64,000 bases of DNA from Thermococcus alcaliphilus (GCF_024054535.1 NZ_JAMXLV010000018.1:124001-188000); one strand, 5' to 3'. Shown: positions 27,856-36,762, counted from the stretch's first letter. Numbers and translations are program-made. The notes: generated by a model not told the origin, from the sequence alone.

Positions 27856-28575
27856 TTATAACTTAGGCTTGACTTTATAGATGGTTTTGTCTTCACTGAT
27901 GGCTTCAATAAGCCCCCTATGCCTCCTAACACAGCTCTCACATTCGCCGCAGTGAATGGGCTTCCCATCTTCCGTAAAACCTTGGGGCATGTAGCATGAA
28001 TTGGAATACTCGTATTTTGCATTGAGCTCTTTCAACAGCTTTGCTATGCCCTTCTTATCCAGATTTATGAGGGGAGCGACCACTTTTACATCTACCATGG
28101 TTCCATATTTTAGCATCTCGTTCATTTTCTCCACAAATTCGGGAGTATTGTCAGGAAAAGTAACCCCTTCTTCAGCATTGAAGCCCACTATAATGTCTCC
28201 TCCTCCAAGGGCATCCAAAAGCGAAGCGGCTACAGATATTAGCACTATGTTCCTTGCTGGAACCCAAACGCTCTTTGCTGTTTCTTGAGCGATTTCCATG
28301 CTCTCCAAATCCTTTGCAGTGACTTTTGGAGTTTCCCCTCCAACTAAAGTTGTTCCCCTAATTTTGGAGAATTCCTCCAAAAACTCAAGTTTGATGACTT
28401 TCAGCGGAACATTGAGCTCCTTTGAAAAAAACTCCGCCACTTTATTGGTTACCTTCTCCTCATTGCTGCCGTAGTTTATGGTTAGCATGATAACTTCATC
28501 ATAATTTTTCTTTGCCCAGTATACGCAAGCCGTACTGTCAAGCCCACCACTAAACAAGACAACTGCTCTTTTCAT
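27856..28575 (-). CDS. queC: 7-cyano-7-deazaguanine synthase
   Basis: A 239-residue PP-loop enzyme making preQ0, the precursor of archaeosine in tRNA. The ATP loop FSGGLDST is at 8-15. The zinc-binding cysteines are the C of SNSCYMPQG and the CGECESC cluster near the C terminus. Other preQ0 or archaeosine genes are not adjacent in this window. It reads leftward on its own. Confidence 0.96.
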   Translation of the reverse strand: MKRAVVLFSGGLDSTACVYWAKKNYDEVIMLTINYGSNEEKVTNKVAEFFSKELNVPLKVIKLEFLEEFSKIRGTTLVGGETPKVTAKDLESMEIAQETAKSVWVPARNIVLISVAASLLDALGGGDIIVGFNAEEGVTFPDNTPEFVEKMNEMLKYGTMVDVKVVAPLINLDKKGIAKLLKELNAKYEYSNSCYMPQGFTEDGKPIHCGECESCVRRHRGLIEAISEDKTIYKVKPKL

Positions 28576-28608
28576 TCACCTCACCCCTTCCTTGGTAGAA
28601 CCTTGAGG

Positions 28609-29022
28609 TTATGAACTTTTCCAAAGAAAAACTATCACAATCAGAGACTCAAAGAACAAAAGGCTGTAAAGTAGAGCAAAAATAGTGAATACGTCAAATT
28701 TAAGTTGCCCAAATAACCTATCAGCCAAAGCCAAAGCTCCAATACCCCCCATAAATAACGGAACTGATAGCAAAAGCAGAACAGGGATTTTTATTTTATT
28801 GGCCTCCCCAAATAAATACAAAAGCGTTAAAATGCCCCAAAATAGCCAAAATACTCCGTAATTTCCTCCAACATCATCCCAGTCGTAGAGAGCTTCATCA
28901 TACTCCCAAGTGAACTTCACATAATAAGCGTAGCCCATATGAGATAATCCAATAAACAGCTCAAGAAGGGCAACAGCTAAGAGTAGTTTTTGAGCTTTTG
29001 ATTTTTGGGAAAGAACAATCAT
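28609..29022 (-). CDS. Four-helix membrane protein of unknown function
   Basis: A 137-residue hydrophobic protein with four predicted membrane helices (about 12-35, 58-78, 82-102, 112-134). A short acidic loop (WEYDEALYDWDDVGG) lies after helix 1 on one side. I recognise no family. There is no clear ribosome binding site before the ATG at 29,022, and it begins only 38 bases from the SRP RNA 3' end, reading the same way, so it might depend on transcripts that continue past that RNA. Confidence 0.55.
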   Translation of the reverse strand: MIVLSQKSKAQKLLLAVALLELFIGLSHMGYAYYVKFTWEYDEALYDWDDVGGNYGVFWLFWGILTLLYLFGEANKIKIPVLLLLSVPLFMGGIGALALADRLFGQLKFDVFTIFALLYSLLFFESLIVIVFLWKSS

Positions 29023-29059
29023 CAAAAGAAAATTGTCCCGATTTGGTTAAAATTTTTAC

Positions 29060-29376
29060 GGCGGCGGACGCGCCCGAGGGTGGGAACCCTCCTCCAGCGG
29101 CTTCCACCGAGACTTGCTCGCCCCCGCTACCCCACGAGCGCCGAACGTCCCGCCTACCGCTGCTCCCTTCCGGGCCTTGCGGGGTTCGGCGGGCAAAGGG
29201 AGTTAGCGGAGCCCTTCAGCTCCGCCTCTCCCACCGCCGGCCCCGTGGGACAGGGGCTCATGGCTCCTCTCGGCTTCCGCCGCTGGATTTAGGAACCGCC
29301 CCTCGGGCTTCGGCCCCCGCATATCGACGGTTTCGGGTTCCAGGGGACGCCGAACCCCCCAGCCTAGTCCGCCGCC
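29060..29376 (-). ncRNA. ffs: Signal recognition particle RNA (7S RNA)
   Basis: A 317-base GC-rich island in AT-rich surroundings. The ends are complementary (GGCGGCGGAC at the 5' end with GTCCGCCGCC at the 3' end), as in archaeal SRP RNA. The helix 8 signature CCCGGAAGGGAGCAGC, where SRP54 binds, is present on the minus strand near 29,160-29,180. A TATA element 26 bases before the 5' end fits a start at 29,376. The RNA scaffolds SRP19 and SRP54 for membrane protein targeting. Confidence 0.95.
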
Positions 29377-29396
29377 ATTTAATAATATCCTTGATG

Positions 29397-29408
29397 CCTA
29401 TATAAAGG
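29397..29408. promoter_or_regulatory. Near-symmetric TATA box between SRP RNA and a membrane protein gene
   Basis: CCTATATAAAGG reads almost the same on both strands. On the minus strand it is 26 bases from the SRP RNA start. On the plus strand it would start transcription near 29,430, just before the membrane protein gene at 29,443. Confidence 0.6.
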
Positions 29409-29442
29409 TTTGGTAATTATCTCCCAACAACCTTTATTAGGA

Positions 29443-29808
29443 ATGGGAGCACAATTCCATAAGGGCCTTAAGATGATGGCGTCTGAAGCGTTTTATTCTC
29501 TTTTCCTAGGGATGCTCTTGGGAATGAGCGGCCAGATGCTACGGGTTGTTGTAGGGGTCAAGAAAGCACAAGAAAAGGCTATTTCAGAAGGCAGAGAATT
29601 CAAAGATGCCTTTGACACAAAAAGACTCCTTGTAAGCATATTAATTGGAGCAACAGCTGGAGTTTTGGGTGTTGTCAGCCTTTACTGGGGTGAAAAAGAG
29701 ATAACCCGCGAGATGGCTCTAGGTTTGATTGCGATAGGTTACTCCGGGACTGATTTCATTGAAGGCTTGGTTAGAACAAAGATTCAGCCTAGATCTACTC
29801 CTTCTTAG
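29443..29808 (+). CDS. Small membrane protein with holin-like topology, function unknown
   Basis: About 121 residues with three hydrophobic segments ([59 protein letters not shown]) separated by charged loops. The last segment resembles some phage holins, but there is no phage context. The start is uncertain: ATGs at 29,443, 29,473 and 29,476 all lack a good ribosome binding site. It diverges from SRP RNA and its 3' end overlaps the DUF99 gene by 14 bases. Confidence 0.55.
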   Translation: MGAQFHKGLKMMASEAFYSLFLGMLLGMSGQMLRVVVGVKKAQEKAISEGREFKDAFDTKRLLVSILIGATAGVLGVVSLYWGEKEITREMALGLIAIGYSGTDFIEGLVRTKIQPRSTPS

Positions 29809-30382
29809 ACTCTCCGGTAATTACGGCAGAGGCTATCATATGAGCCAATCTTAAAGGTTCAGGTATAAGGGAGCTCTTTTGGGTTAGTTTTATTATCTCC
29901 TCTGCCTGGTGTGGGGGGATTCCATAAGCTTGATAGAATACTTTCCCAGGGATTAGTTCCCTTATCTCCCCAGCTTTTCTAAGAAGCGCAATTCTCTCAT
30001 CGGCATCTGAAAAGTGTTTTCTCAGGGCATCTTCCATAGCTCTTAAATCGGGCTTTTTCCTTATTACTATTATCACAGGCAATCCAGTTTCTTTGCTTAA
30101 TCTTTCCACGTCAACGACGTTAAACCCTGCATACGTTATTCCCTTGAGCATTATAACCCTCAAGTCCTTAAATCGAGAGTTGTTTACTGCATCAATCATT
30201 TTTTCGGTCGAATCTTTGCCATCGATTTCAATCCACCTTGTGACTACTCCTACAACATCTTGAGAACCTTTCATAACAACGCCAACTAAAATAGTGCGAC
30301 CTTTTCTGAGCTTAGATTTAAAAGAAAAAGTGCCATCATCGAAGCCGATAACCCTTATCTGGGGCTTTACTTTACGGATCAT
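29795..30382 (-). CDS. DUF99/UPF0215 family protein (endonuclease V-like fold)
   Basis: A 195-residue archaeal DUF99 protein. GFDDGTF near the N terminus, [22 protein letters not shown], and [16 protein letters not shown] match the family, which has an RNase H/endonuclease V-like fold and is sometimes annotated endonuclease dU. Acidic residues D15 and D16 could be part of a metal site. Its start overlaps the end of cutA by four bases, so the two are coupled. Confidence 0.85.
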   Translation of the reverse strand: MIRKVKPQIRVIGFDDGTFSFKSKLRKGRTILVGVVMKGSQDVVGVVTRWIEIDGKDSTEKMIDAVNNSRFKDLRVIMLKGITYAGFNVVDVERLSKETGLPVIIVIRKKPDLRAMEDALRKHFSDADERIALLRKAGEIRELIPGKVFYQAYGIPPHQAEEIIKLTQKSSLIPEPLRLAHMIASAVITGESKKE

Positions 30383-30693
30383 TTTGTTACCTCTAAAAGC
30401 CAGTCTAGGTATTCTTTATTAACGTGATCCACATCTATCCTTATTATTGCTGGCACGGAGTATGGATGCAATTCTCTTAGAGCTTCTTTGAGCTCACTCC
30501 AGAGGTCAACTTTTGTCTTTAGTACTGCACCAACTTCGTTGTCCTCTTCAATCTTTCCTTGCCACCAGTAGAAAGCCTTGTGTTCCCTCAAATTGGCGCA
30601 GGCAATTAGTTTTCTCTCCAGCAGCTCTTTTGTTATCCTTTCAGCACTTTCCCAGTCAGGAAACGTTGTGTATACGAGTATCATCTCACCCAT
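30379..30693 (-). CDS. cutA: CutA1 divalent-cation tolerance protein
   Basis: About 104 residues, the size of PhCutA1. Family segments: [14 protein letters not shown] at the N terminus, [21 protein letters not shown], and [24 protein letters not shown]. CutA1 forms very stable trimers related to PII proteins; a link to copper tolerance is known mainly in bacteria. I start at the ATG at 30,693 (GGGTG six bases upstream); the ATG at 30,684 would match the shorter Pyrococcus form. The frame extends further upstream but overlaps the divergent acylphosphatase. Confidence 0.93.
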   Translation of the reverse strand: MGEMILVYTTFPDWESAERITKELLERKLIACANLREHKAFYWWQGKIEEDNEVGAVLKTKVDLWSELKEALRELHPYSVPAIIRIDVDHVNKEYLDWLLEVTK

Positions 30694-30765
30694 TTCACAC
30701 ACCCGGGAAGAGTTGGTAAAGATAAACTTAAATTTTATGGAGGTTACTTTTAATGGGGGGAGTAG

Positions 30766-31041
30766 ATGGAGATAGTAAGGGCACATCTAAGGATATACGG
30801 CCGAGTACAGGGAGTAGGATTTAGATGGAGCATGCAAAGAGAAGCGAGAAAACTCGGTGTTAATGGATGGGTAAGGAATCTCCCAGATGGAAGCGTAGAG
30901 GCTGTAATTGAGGGAGAAAGAGAGAGGGTCGAGGCATTAATAGGGTGGGCACATCAGGGGCCGCCTTGGGCAAGGGTTACAAGGGTAGAGGTAGAGTGGG
31001 AAGAACCAAAGGGTGAGAAAGGATTTAGGGTAGTGGGCTAA
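30766..31041 (+). CDS. acyP: Acylphosphatase
   Basis: A 91-residue acylphosphatase that hydrolyses carboxyl-phosphate bonds. The phosphate loop [13 protein letters not shown] (about 12-24) contains the catalytic Arg20, and [19 protein letters not shown] includes the catalytic Asn. GGGGGAG precedes the ATG. It diverges from cutA across a 72-base gap and converges with an ACT-domain regulator. Confidence 0.97.
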   Translation: MEIVRAHLRIYGRVQGVGFRWSMQREARKLGVNGWVRNLPDGSVEAVIEGERERVEALIGWAHQGPPWARVTRVEVEWEEPKGEKGFRVVG

Positions 31042-31628
31042 CCTTTGTAATTTAGCCCTTCAATAACAACTTTTTTGGGGCAGTAGTTAACTTCACAGTA
31101 ACTGCATACAACTTTTTCTTTGCTCTTTTCGGGAGTGTGGAGAACGAGCTTTCTAAACCCTGGGATGTCCTTTATTCTCATAAAAACCTCTACGGGCAGA
31201 GTCCCATCTATAACGATGTATGCTTTGGCGTCCTCTTGCCTAAGGTTCCTGCTGAATATCTCCATTATTGGAACATCATTCTCGTAAAGGTACCTAAGCA
31301 ATTCAGAAAGGGCATGGGAGTACTCCTCCTTCTCAAGTTCTATCTCAAGAACCTCCCATCCCATGATGGGTGCTACGTTTATAAGGCTTGGAAGTGGGTT
31401 TAGCTTCTCAAATATCATTCGCAGAGGATAGGTGTTTTCAATGTAATCTATGGTGTGGTAGATTATTTTTCTATTCACACCTATTACACGAGAAAGCTCG
31501 CTTATTGGTATCTCAACGTTTCTCAGATAAATTTTTCCATTTTTCACACTTAGTCCGTTTTCAAAAAGGAACTCCGCTACCTTCCGTCTGGCTGGAAAGT
31601 TTTTAAAATAAGCATCCAATACAAGCAT
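31038..31628 (-). CDS. ACT-domain regulator of amino acid metabolism (COG2150 type)
   Basis: A 196-residue protein. An N-terminal winged-helix segment ([16 protein letters not shown] ... [22 protein letters not shown]) is followed by an ACT-like domain ([24 protein letters not shown] ... [12 protein letters not shown]). It ends in a Cys cluster ([12 protein letters not shown]) that may bind metal. It is probably a ligand-sensing transcription factor, DNA-bound through the helix-turn-helix. The ATG at 31,628 follows AGGTGG; the frame is open further but without support. A perfect 10-bp palindrome lies just upstream. Confidence 0.82.
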   Translation of the reverse strand: MLVLDAYFKNFPARRKVAEFLFENGLSVKNGKIYLRNVEIPISELSRVIGVNRKIIYHTIDYIENTYPLRMIFEKLNPLPSLINVAPIMGWEVLEIELEKEEYSHALSELLRYLYENDVPIMEIFSRNLRQEDAKAYIVIDGTLPVEVFMRIKDIPGFRKLVLHTPEKSKEKVVCSYCEVNYCPKKVVIEGLNYKG

Positions 31629-31648
31629 CACTTTTGACCACCTCTTAT

Positions 31649-31678
31649 ACAATATTGTGTACAGATGAATATTTAAGC
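31649..31678 (-). promoter_or_regulatory. Promoter with palindrome before the ACT-domain regulator gene
   Basis: Minus-strand AAGCTTAAATATTC (about 31,665-31,678) is a TATA candidate. The perfect palindrome ACAATATTGT (31,649-31,658) covers the expected start, a likely autoregulatory site. Confidence 0.5.
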
Positions 31679-31752
31679 TTTTCTCCGCAGTTCGAAGAGA
31701 CAATCTTTTAAAGCGTGTATCTTAAATAAGACACGTAAGTGAAGTGAGGGTG

Positions 31753-33738
31753 ATGCCTATTCTGATCGTTGGGATTGATATAATCAGTGAAGAACCAAAA
31801 CGTTTTGCCGTGGTTAGCTGGTTTAATGGAAAGATAATCAAGCACGGTGAGTTTACTTTTTATCGACTTCTGAGATTTATAAGGGTCAAAAAACCCGATA
31901 TTGTTGCCATGGACAACATCCACGAGCTTGGGGAGTACCTTAGGAAATTTATAAGGGCAATTCCGCAGGGGACAAAGATAGTTCAGGTAACCGGCAGACC
32001 TGGAGAGCAAAAACCCCTATGGAGTCTAGCTAAGGAACATGGAATTAGAATAGGGGATAAGTTCAACCCCTATGAGGAAGCAAAGGTATGTGCCCTTTTA
32101 GCCGCTAAGGGAGTAGGGTATGAAGTTCTTCCTTTTGAAGATGAGGTCATTATAAAGGTCTCAAGAGGGAGAAGTCAAGGAAAAGGTGGGTGGAGTCAAG
32201 ACAGATACAGGAGAAGGGTCCATAACTTAATCCAGAACAAAGTCAGGGAAATTGAAGAGACTCTCAAGAGGGCTGACATACCTTTCGACCTTGAAATTAA
32301 AGAGAAAGACCAGGGGCTGGAAAGGGGAGAGTTTAGGGTTTATACATCCAGGGAGGAGCTTGCAGGTCTTATAAAGCCTATGAAAGGAGGGGATGTTGAA
32401 ATAAGAATTCGCCCGGTGGAGAGGAAGACTTTTGAGTTTGTGCCCCTAAAGAGTGAAAGCGCCATAAGAGAAAGGAAGAGCATTATTGTAGGGCTTGATC
32501 CCGGTATTACCGTTGGAATAGCTGCTTTGGATTTGAACGGCGAGATTTTAGCACTTTACAGTGAGAGGAACATGGCTGTTAGTGATATTGTGAGATTTAT
32601 AAGCGAGGTTGGTCATCCAATAATAGTAGCCACCGATGTGAACCCTGCTCCTGGGTTGGTGGAGAAAATTTCTCGCTCTTTTAAGGCAATGCTCTTCGTT
32701 CCGCGGGAGAGCTTAAAAGTTGAGGAAAAGAATGAGCTTTTAAAGAACTTAGGCATAAGCGTTGAGGACGATCACCAAAGAGATGCATTAGCTGCAGCTT
32801 ACAAAGCATACCTCCGCCTGAAGCCAAAGCTTGACCATGTTGAAGCAAAACTCAGAGAGATGGGCATCACAAAGAAGGGAGAGGAAATAAAGGCCCTCGT
32901 AATACAGGGATACAATCTTGGAGAGGCTATTTTGAAAGTAAAAGAAAAAGAAAAGAGCAAAGAAATAAAAACTGCCGAGGTAACTGAGACTTCTGTTGAC
33001 GTTACTCCCTACATAGAAAAGATAAGGGAACTCGAAAATACCATAAATCTGCTGGAGAGAGAGAATCAAGAGCTAAGAGCCGTAATTGAAGAGCAGAGAA
33101 AAATTATAGAAGGCTTGGAGAACAGATTGGCAACCTATGACGAGAGAATTAGGGAAAAGATTATTAGAGAGAAAGAGATGGAAATTAGAGAGAAAAGAAT
33201 AGAGTACCTTGAAAAAGAACTTAGAGAAGCGAGATCGATAATAGAAAAGCTCAGCAAAGACTTGGTCTTGGCAAAGAGGATGCACCTGTTGGAACTTAAA
33301 GGCACTGCAGTTCCTCTGAAGGTAATCGAAAACCTGACGTGGAAAGAGATTGAAGAGTTAGAGCGTTCTGCGGGTATTAAAAAAGAAGACGTCCTCTATG
33401 TTGTTAATCCTTCAGGCGCTGGAAAGAGCATAGCAGAACACCTTGCAGAAAGGAGGATAAAAGCCCTAATAAGTGCAAAAACACTACCAAACCTTGTATA
33501 TGAAACGCTAAAGGAAAACAAAATACCAGTCCTCTATGAGAATGAGATTGAAGTGAAGAGGGTTGATGACTTTGCAATAGTTGATAGGAAAGAGCTCGAA
33601 GGTGCAATAGAAGAAAAATTGAAGCGCTGGGAAGAGGAAGAAAAAGAAAGGGAAGTTCAAGAGTTCCTAAGGCTTGTTGAGGAATATCGGCTTGAGAGGA
33701 TCAAGGAGCTTAAGAAAAAGGCAGAAGAAGGACATTAA
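31753..33738 (+). CDS. DUF460 protein: RNase H/RuvC-like domains plus long coiled coil
   Basis: A 661-residue archaeal protein. Two RNase H-like units are visible: one starting ILIVGIDIISEEPKRFAVVSW at the N terminus, and a second with IIVGLDPGITVGIAALDLNGEIL (about 245-267), the RuvC-like strand with a catalytic-type Asp, and DDHQRDALAAAYKAY. A long coiled coil follows (about 410-525), then a small domain and a basic/acidic helical tail. The fold suggests nucleic acid processing; function is unknown. I start at the ATG at 31,753; a GTG at 31,744 is possible. Confidence 0.85.
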   Translation: MPILIVGIDIISEEPKRFAVVSWFNGKIIKHGEFTFYRLLRFIRVKKPDIVAMDNIHELGEYLRKFIRAIPQGTKIVQVTGRPGEQKPLWSLAKEHGIRIGDKFNPYEEAKVCALLAAKGVGYEVLPFEDEVIIKVSRGRSQGKGGWSQDRYRRRVHNLIQNKVREIEETLKRADIPFDLEIKEKDQGLERGEFRVYTSREELAGLIKPMKGGDVEIRIRPVERKTFEFVPLKSESAIRERKSIIVGLDPGITVGIAALDLNGEILALYSERNMAVSDIVRFISEVGHPIIVATDVNPAPGLVEKISRSFKAMLFVPRESLKVEEKNELLKNLGISVEDDHQRDALAAAYKAYLRLKPKLDHVEAKLREMGITKKGEEIKALVIQGYNLGEAILKVKEKEKSKEIKTAEVTETSVDVTPYIEKIRELENTINLLERENQELRAVIEEQRKIIEGLENRLATYDERIREKIIREKEMEIREKRIEYLEKELREARSIIEKLSKDLVLAKRMHLLELKGTAVPLKVIENLTWKEIEELERSAGIKKEDVLYVVNPSGAGKSIAEHLAERRIKALISAKTLPNLVYETLKENKIPVLYENEIEVKRVDDFAIVDRKELEGAIEEKLKRWEEEEKEREVQEFLRLVEEYRLERIKELKKKAEEGH

Positions 33739-34031
33739 ATCCCATTCAGGACTTCCCGAAGCATCCTCAAGTATTCTCCAGTTTCTTGAGCGCCTTTTTG
33801 AGTTATTTCCACTGCAGTTCTTGGCCTATCAGAAAAGACTTTTTTGATTTTTACATACCCGGCTTTTTCAAGAACCCTAAGATGAGAATCCAGATTGCCT
33901 GGGGTAAGCTCTAGCACTTCAAGTAGATCTTTAAACAAAACCCGGGCTCTTGGAAGGAGATAAAGCATTATAGCTAGCCTAATTGGGTTTCCAAGTACGT
34001 GATTACTGGTTAGCTCCTTGAGTTGTTTCAT
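33735..34031 (-). CDS. Winged-helix transcriptional regulator (ArsR/HTH_34-like)
   Basis: A 98-residue one-domain regulator. NPIRLAIMLYLLPRARVLFKDLLEVLELTPGNLDSHLRVLEKAGYV is a typical winged helix, followed by a wing (VKIKKVFSDRPRTAVEITQKG) and a dimer helix. It has no metal-binding cysteines. GGTGAT precedes the ATG at 34,031. It lies four bases after the stop of a membrane protein gene, so the pair is one operon, common for regulator plus membrane partner in archaea. Confidence 0.85.
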   Translation of the reverse strand: MKQLKELTSNHVLGNPIRLAIMLYLLPRARVLFKDLLEVLELTPGNLDSHLRVLEKAGYVKIKKVFSDRPRTAVEITQKGAQETGEYLRMLREVLNGI

Positions 34032-34035
34032 CTTA

Positions 34036-34641
34036 TCACCGTTCAATGGCGTTAAAGGCAAAGTAAAGATAGAGCAAAGAGGTTAATGCATACCCTGCAG
34101 CAACGAGAAAGCTTGCCCATGCCATAGCACCCTTTTCCATTCCCAGAACCAATGGAACGCCTAAAGCTGGCAACAGAAATGCCGGAATCATTCCCTTATC
34201 TTTATTTCCTGCCCTTATGAAAACGAGCCACATCCCAAAAACTCCAAGGGCAATGAACGTAAGGAAGCCTGCGGCGACACTTGCCTCCTCCGTGATCCCC
34301 AAGTTAAGCCTTGGAACTACAACCCATCCAATTATCGCCCCTATGATCCAAGGGAGAGCTATAATAGAGAAGCTTCCTTCTTCTACCCTTCCCTGTGATC
34401 TGAAGAGGGCTTCGAGTCTCTTGCCAACCATCATCCCTACCCATCCAACGAAAACAAACGCTCCAATCCAGTAAATAGCTGAGAAAATGCTGCTAAATCC
34501 CACAATAGCCCCAAGCACATAGTAAAGAGCCATTACCGCTAAGAAAGCTATGAACCACATTGCCCCATACATATACTGTGCCGCTATCAGCTTTCCCTCA
34601 ACCCTCTCAAGCACACTTTTAAGTTCCTTAACATCTTCCAT
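34036..34641 (-). CDS. Multi-pass membrane protein, partner of winged-helix regulator
   Basis: A 201-residue protein: a charged N-terminal helix (MEDVKELKSVLERVEGKL) followed by about six membrane helices. No family recognised. AGGTGAGG precedes the ATG at 34,641. It leads an operon with the small winged-helix regulator; the regulator may respond to a signal handled by this membrane protein, or control it. Confidence 0.68.
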   Translation of the reverse strand: MEDVKELKSVLERVEGKLIAAQYMYGAMWFIAFLAVMALYYVLGAIVGFSSIFSAIYWIGAFVFVGWVGMMVGKRLEALFRSQGRVEEGSFSIIALPWIIGAIIGWVVVPRLNLGITEEASVAAGFLTFIALGVFGMWLVFIRAGNKDKGMIPAFLLPALGVPLVLGMEKGAMAWASFLVAAGYALTSLLYLYFAFNAIER

Positions 34642-34670
34642 ATTCCTCACCTCAATTTAGGGTAGTACCC

Positions 34671-34712
34671 TTATTTATTTATAGCGTGGGGTTTCTCTGA
34701 ATTTCAGAGAAA
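34671..34712 (-). promoter_or_regulatory. Promoter and 10-bp inverted repeat upstream of the membrane protein/regulator operon
   Basis: Minus-strand GCTATAAATAAATAAGG (about 34,671-34,687) is the TATA box. Directly upstream, TTTCTCTGAA and TTCAGAGAAA (34,692-34,712) form perfect 10-base arms around a single base. The half site TTTCTCTGA recurs at 34,737-34,745, overlapping the start of the divergent radical SAM gene. Confidence 0.65.
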
Positions 34713-34744
34713 ACCTTAAGCCAAATAAAAACCAAATTTCTCTG

Positions 34745-35752
34745 ATGAAAATTGAAGAGCTTTACGAAAAACAGGGCAGGGGCGTTAGGTGTCTTGTCTG
34801 TGAAAGAAGATGCTTGATAGAAGAGGGCAAGAAAGGGATATGCAGGAACTACACCAATTTAGAGGGAAAACTAGTGCACATAGGCTATGGAAAACTGAGC
34901 GCCATCGAAAGCAGACCCATAGAGATAAAGCCCTTCTTCCATTACTATCCAAATTCCACCGCATTGACCTTCTCCGGCTTTGGATGCAACTTCTACTGCC
35001 CTTGGTGTCAAAACTACCATCTAAGCTTCTCCGATATTCCCGAGTGGATCATGGAAGTTCCGCCAGAAGAGCTCGTGAGCCTAGCCTTAAAGAATGAAGA
35101 TAACGGTCTTTGTGCAAGCTTTAACGAACCAGCAACCCTTTACACTTATCTCCTAGATGTTTTTGAGCTCGGAAAAAGGAAGGGGCTATACAGCTGTTTG
35201 GTCACAAATGGTTATTTCACTCTCAAAGCCTTGAGAAATCTCATCGAAAGCGGAGCTTCGGGCTTCAGCATAGACATCAAAGGGTGCCCTAAGATGAAAG
35301 TTCTAAGTGTTGATCACAAGAAGGCTTTCAGAAACGCCAAAGAAGCAATAAACTTAGGAGCCCATGTTGAGATGGTTTACCTTGTTGTTACAAATACCAA
35401 CGATTTTGAAGAATGTTACAACTGGATTTTTAATATGCACTCAAAGATGCTTGGAGAGGATGTTCCCCTACATATAAACCGCTATTATCCGATGAACTAC
35501 TGGAAAGAGCCGCCTACACCAGCAGAAAAGCTGGTAAAGTTAAAGAAGATCGCTCAAAAAGAGTACAATCTGAATTACGTTTACGTTGGGAACATTGGCT
35601 CAATCGAACACGAAACGACGTATTGTCCTAAATGCGGCGAAAAGCTGATAATACGTTCTGGCTACAGAGTGCTGAGATGGAATCTAAGGGACAACAGATG
35701 TCCCCGATGTGGCGAAAAGATTCCAATTTATGGGGAGTTCACTCGATTCTAA
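34745..35752 (+). CDS. Radical SAM enzyme, AmmeMemoRadiSam/PFL-activase-like
   Basis: A 335-residue radical SAM protein. The N terminus has a CLVCERRC pair of Cys motifs; the SAM cluster motif is CNFYCPWC (about 81-88), followed by NEPATLYTYLLDVFEL and VTNGYFT, as in pyruvate-formate-lyase activase relatives. It ends in a zinc ribbon (CPKCGEKL ... CPRCGEKI). This fits the AmmeMemoRadiSam group of unknown substrate; AMMECR1 and Memo partners are not in the window. No ribosome binding site precedes the ATG, and a TATA-like CCTTAAG lies about 27 bases upstream, suggesting a leaderless messenger. Confidence 0.88.
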   Translation: MKIEELYEKQGRGVRCLVCERRCLIEEGKKGICRNYTNLEGKLVHIGYGKLSAIESRPIEIKPFFHYYPNSTALTFSGFGCNFYCPWCQNYHLSFSDIPEWIMEVPPEELVSLALKNEDNGLCASFNEPATLYTYLLDVFELGKRKGLYSCLVTNGYFTLKALRNLIESGASGFSIDIKGCPKMKVLSVDHKKAFRNAKEAINLGAHVEMVYLVVTNTNDFEECYNWIFNMHSKMLGEDVPLHINRYYPMNYWKEPPTPAEKLVKLKKIAQKEYNLNYVYVGNIGSIEHETTYCPKCGEKLIIRSGYRVLRWNLRDNRCPRCGEKIPIYGEFTRF

Positions 35753-36704
35753 AAGTGATTCCCTTTTCCTTTGCCTTCTCCTGCACTTGAAGCTTGAAGC
35801 TGCATGCCTTACATATCTCTCCAGTAGTTGGCTGCCCACAGATTTTGCATCTATTGAGATCCCTATGGGCATAAGCTTTCGCCAAAAGTGGAAACATCTT
35901 ATCGTAACTTCTCAGGATTTGGTACTTAGTTCCCGGGTGCTTTTCTTCCATTTCATTTATCCAGTCTCTGATTTCTGCCCTAAATGCCTCCACAGCATAG
36001 GGACACTCAGAAAAATCTACTTCAATGTTGTTCAAAACCGCATAAAGTACTATCTCCTTCTCCGGTACTTCCCTAAGGGGTTTTATTCTTGGCACAAGAC
36101 CCTCGTGAATAACTTCATAGTAAGGGCCAGTTCTCCCAAGTCTAGCCACATCCCCACGCATAATGTTCATGAGAAACATTTGAACTTCATCGTCCAAATT
36201 ATGACCAACGGCAAGCTTGTCAGCATTGACGTCTTGAGCGGCATAGTTTAACAACCACCTTCTCCAAACGCCGCAATAGGAACATGCCCCAACCCTTTCT
36301 CCTTTTTCAAAACTTCCCATTATATTGACGGTCTCATCGAGGGTAAAGCCTATGTATTCCTTGAAGGAATAGACGCGATGCTCTACTCCAAGCATCTTTG
36401 CATTCTTCTTCGCTATTTCAACGCTCTCTGGTCTGTAACCGGCTATTCCCTCATCTATGGTTATCGCTATTATTTCAAAAGGAAACTTCTGGCTGAGCTT
36501 GTGAAGGATGTGAAGAAGAACAACGCTGTCTTTTCCACCGCTCACTCCCACCGCTATTCTGTCCCCTCTCTTAATTAACCCATATTTTCTTACGGTTTGC
36601 TTTACTTTGCTCTCAACCATTTCATTGAAATGTTTGTGGCAATAAAACTTCCCCTCGTATCTCGCATGATAAACAGCGTCTCTTCCACACTTTGTACATT
36701 TCAT
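35739..36704 (-). CDS. ttuA: tRNA-5-methyluridine(54) 2-sulfurtransferase
   Basis: A 321-residue sulfurtransferase that makes 2-thiouridine at tRNA position 54, needed for tRNA stability at high temperature. Zinc fingers sit at both ends (CTKCGRDAVYHARYEGKFYCHKH and CKICGQPTTGEICKAC). The PP-loop is VSGGKDSVV (about 54-62), and CSYCGVWRR together with a later Cys (SECPY) holds the Fe-S cluster, as in PH0300. It converges with the radical SAM gene (14-base overlap). Confidence 0.95.
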   Translation of the reverse strand: MKCTKCGRDAVYHARYEGKFYCHKHFNEMVESKVKQTVRKYGLIKRGDRIAVGVSGGKDSVVLLHILHKLSQKFPFEIIAITIDEGIAGYRPESVEIAKKNAKMLGVEHRVYSFKEYIGFTLDETVNIMGSFEKGERVGACSYCGVWRRWLLNYAAQDVNADKLAVGHNLDDEVQMFLMNIMRGDVARLGRTGPYYEVIHEGLVPRIKPLREVPEKEIVLYAVLNNIEVDFSECPYAVEAFRAEIRDWINEMEEKHPGTKYQILRSYDKMFPLLAKAYAHRDLNRCKICGQPTTGEICKACSFKLQVQEKAKEKGITFRIE

Positions 36705-36762
36705 TTTTCTCTCGCCTCACTGCAGGAAGAGACTTTTCTTTAAAAAACCTTTCCCTATAGAT

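Noticed and set aside
29005-29405. Two long plus-strand frames over the GC-rich island
   Set aside because: They are open only because of high GC; the SRP RNA on the opposite strand explains the sequence.
29443-29808. Phage holin indicating a provirus at the SRP RNA locus
   Set aside because: Topology is only loosely holin-like, and no integrase, direct repeat or other viral gene is nearby.
33400-33430. NPSGAGKS in the DUF460 protein as an ATP-binding Walker A loop
   Set aside because: The first Gly/Ala of the motif is missing and no Walker B follows.
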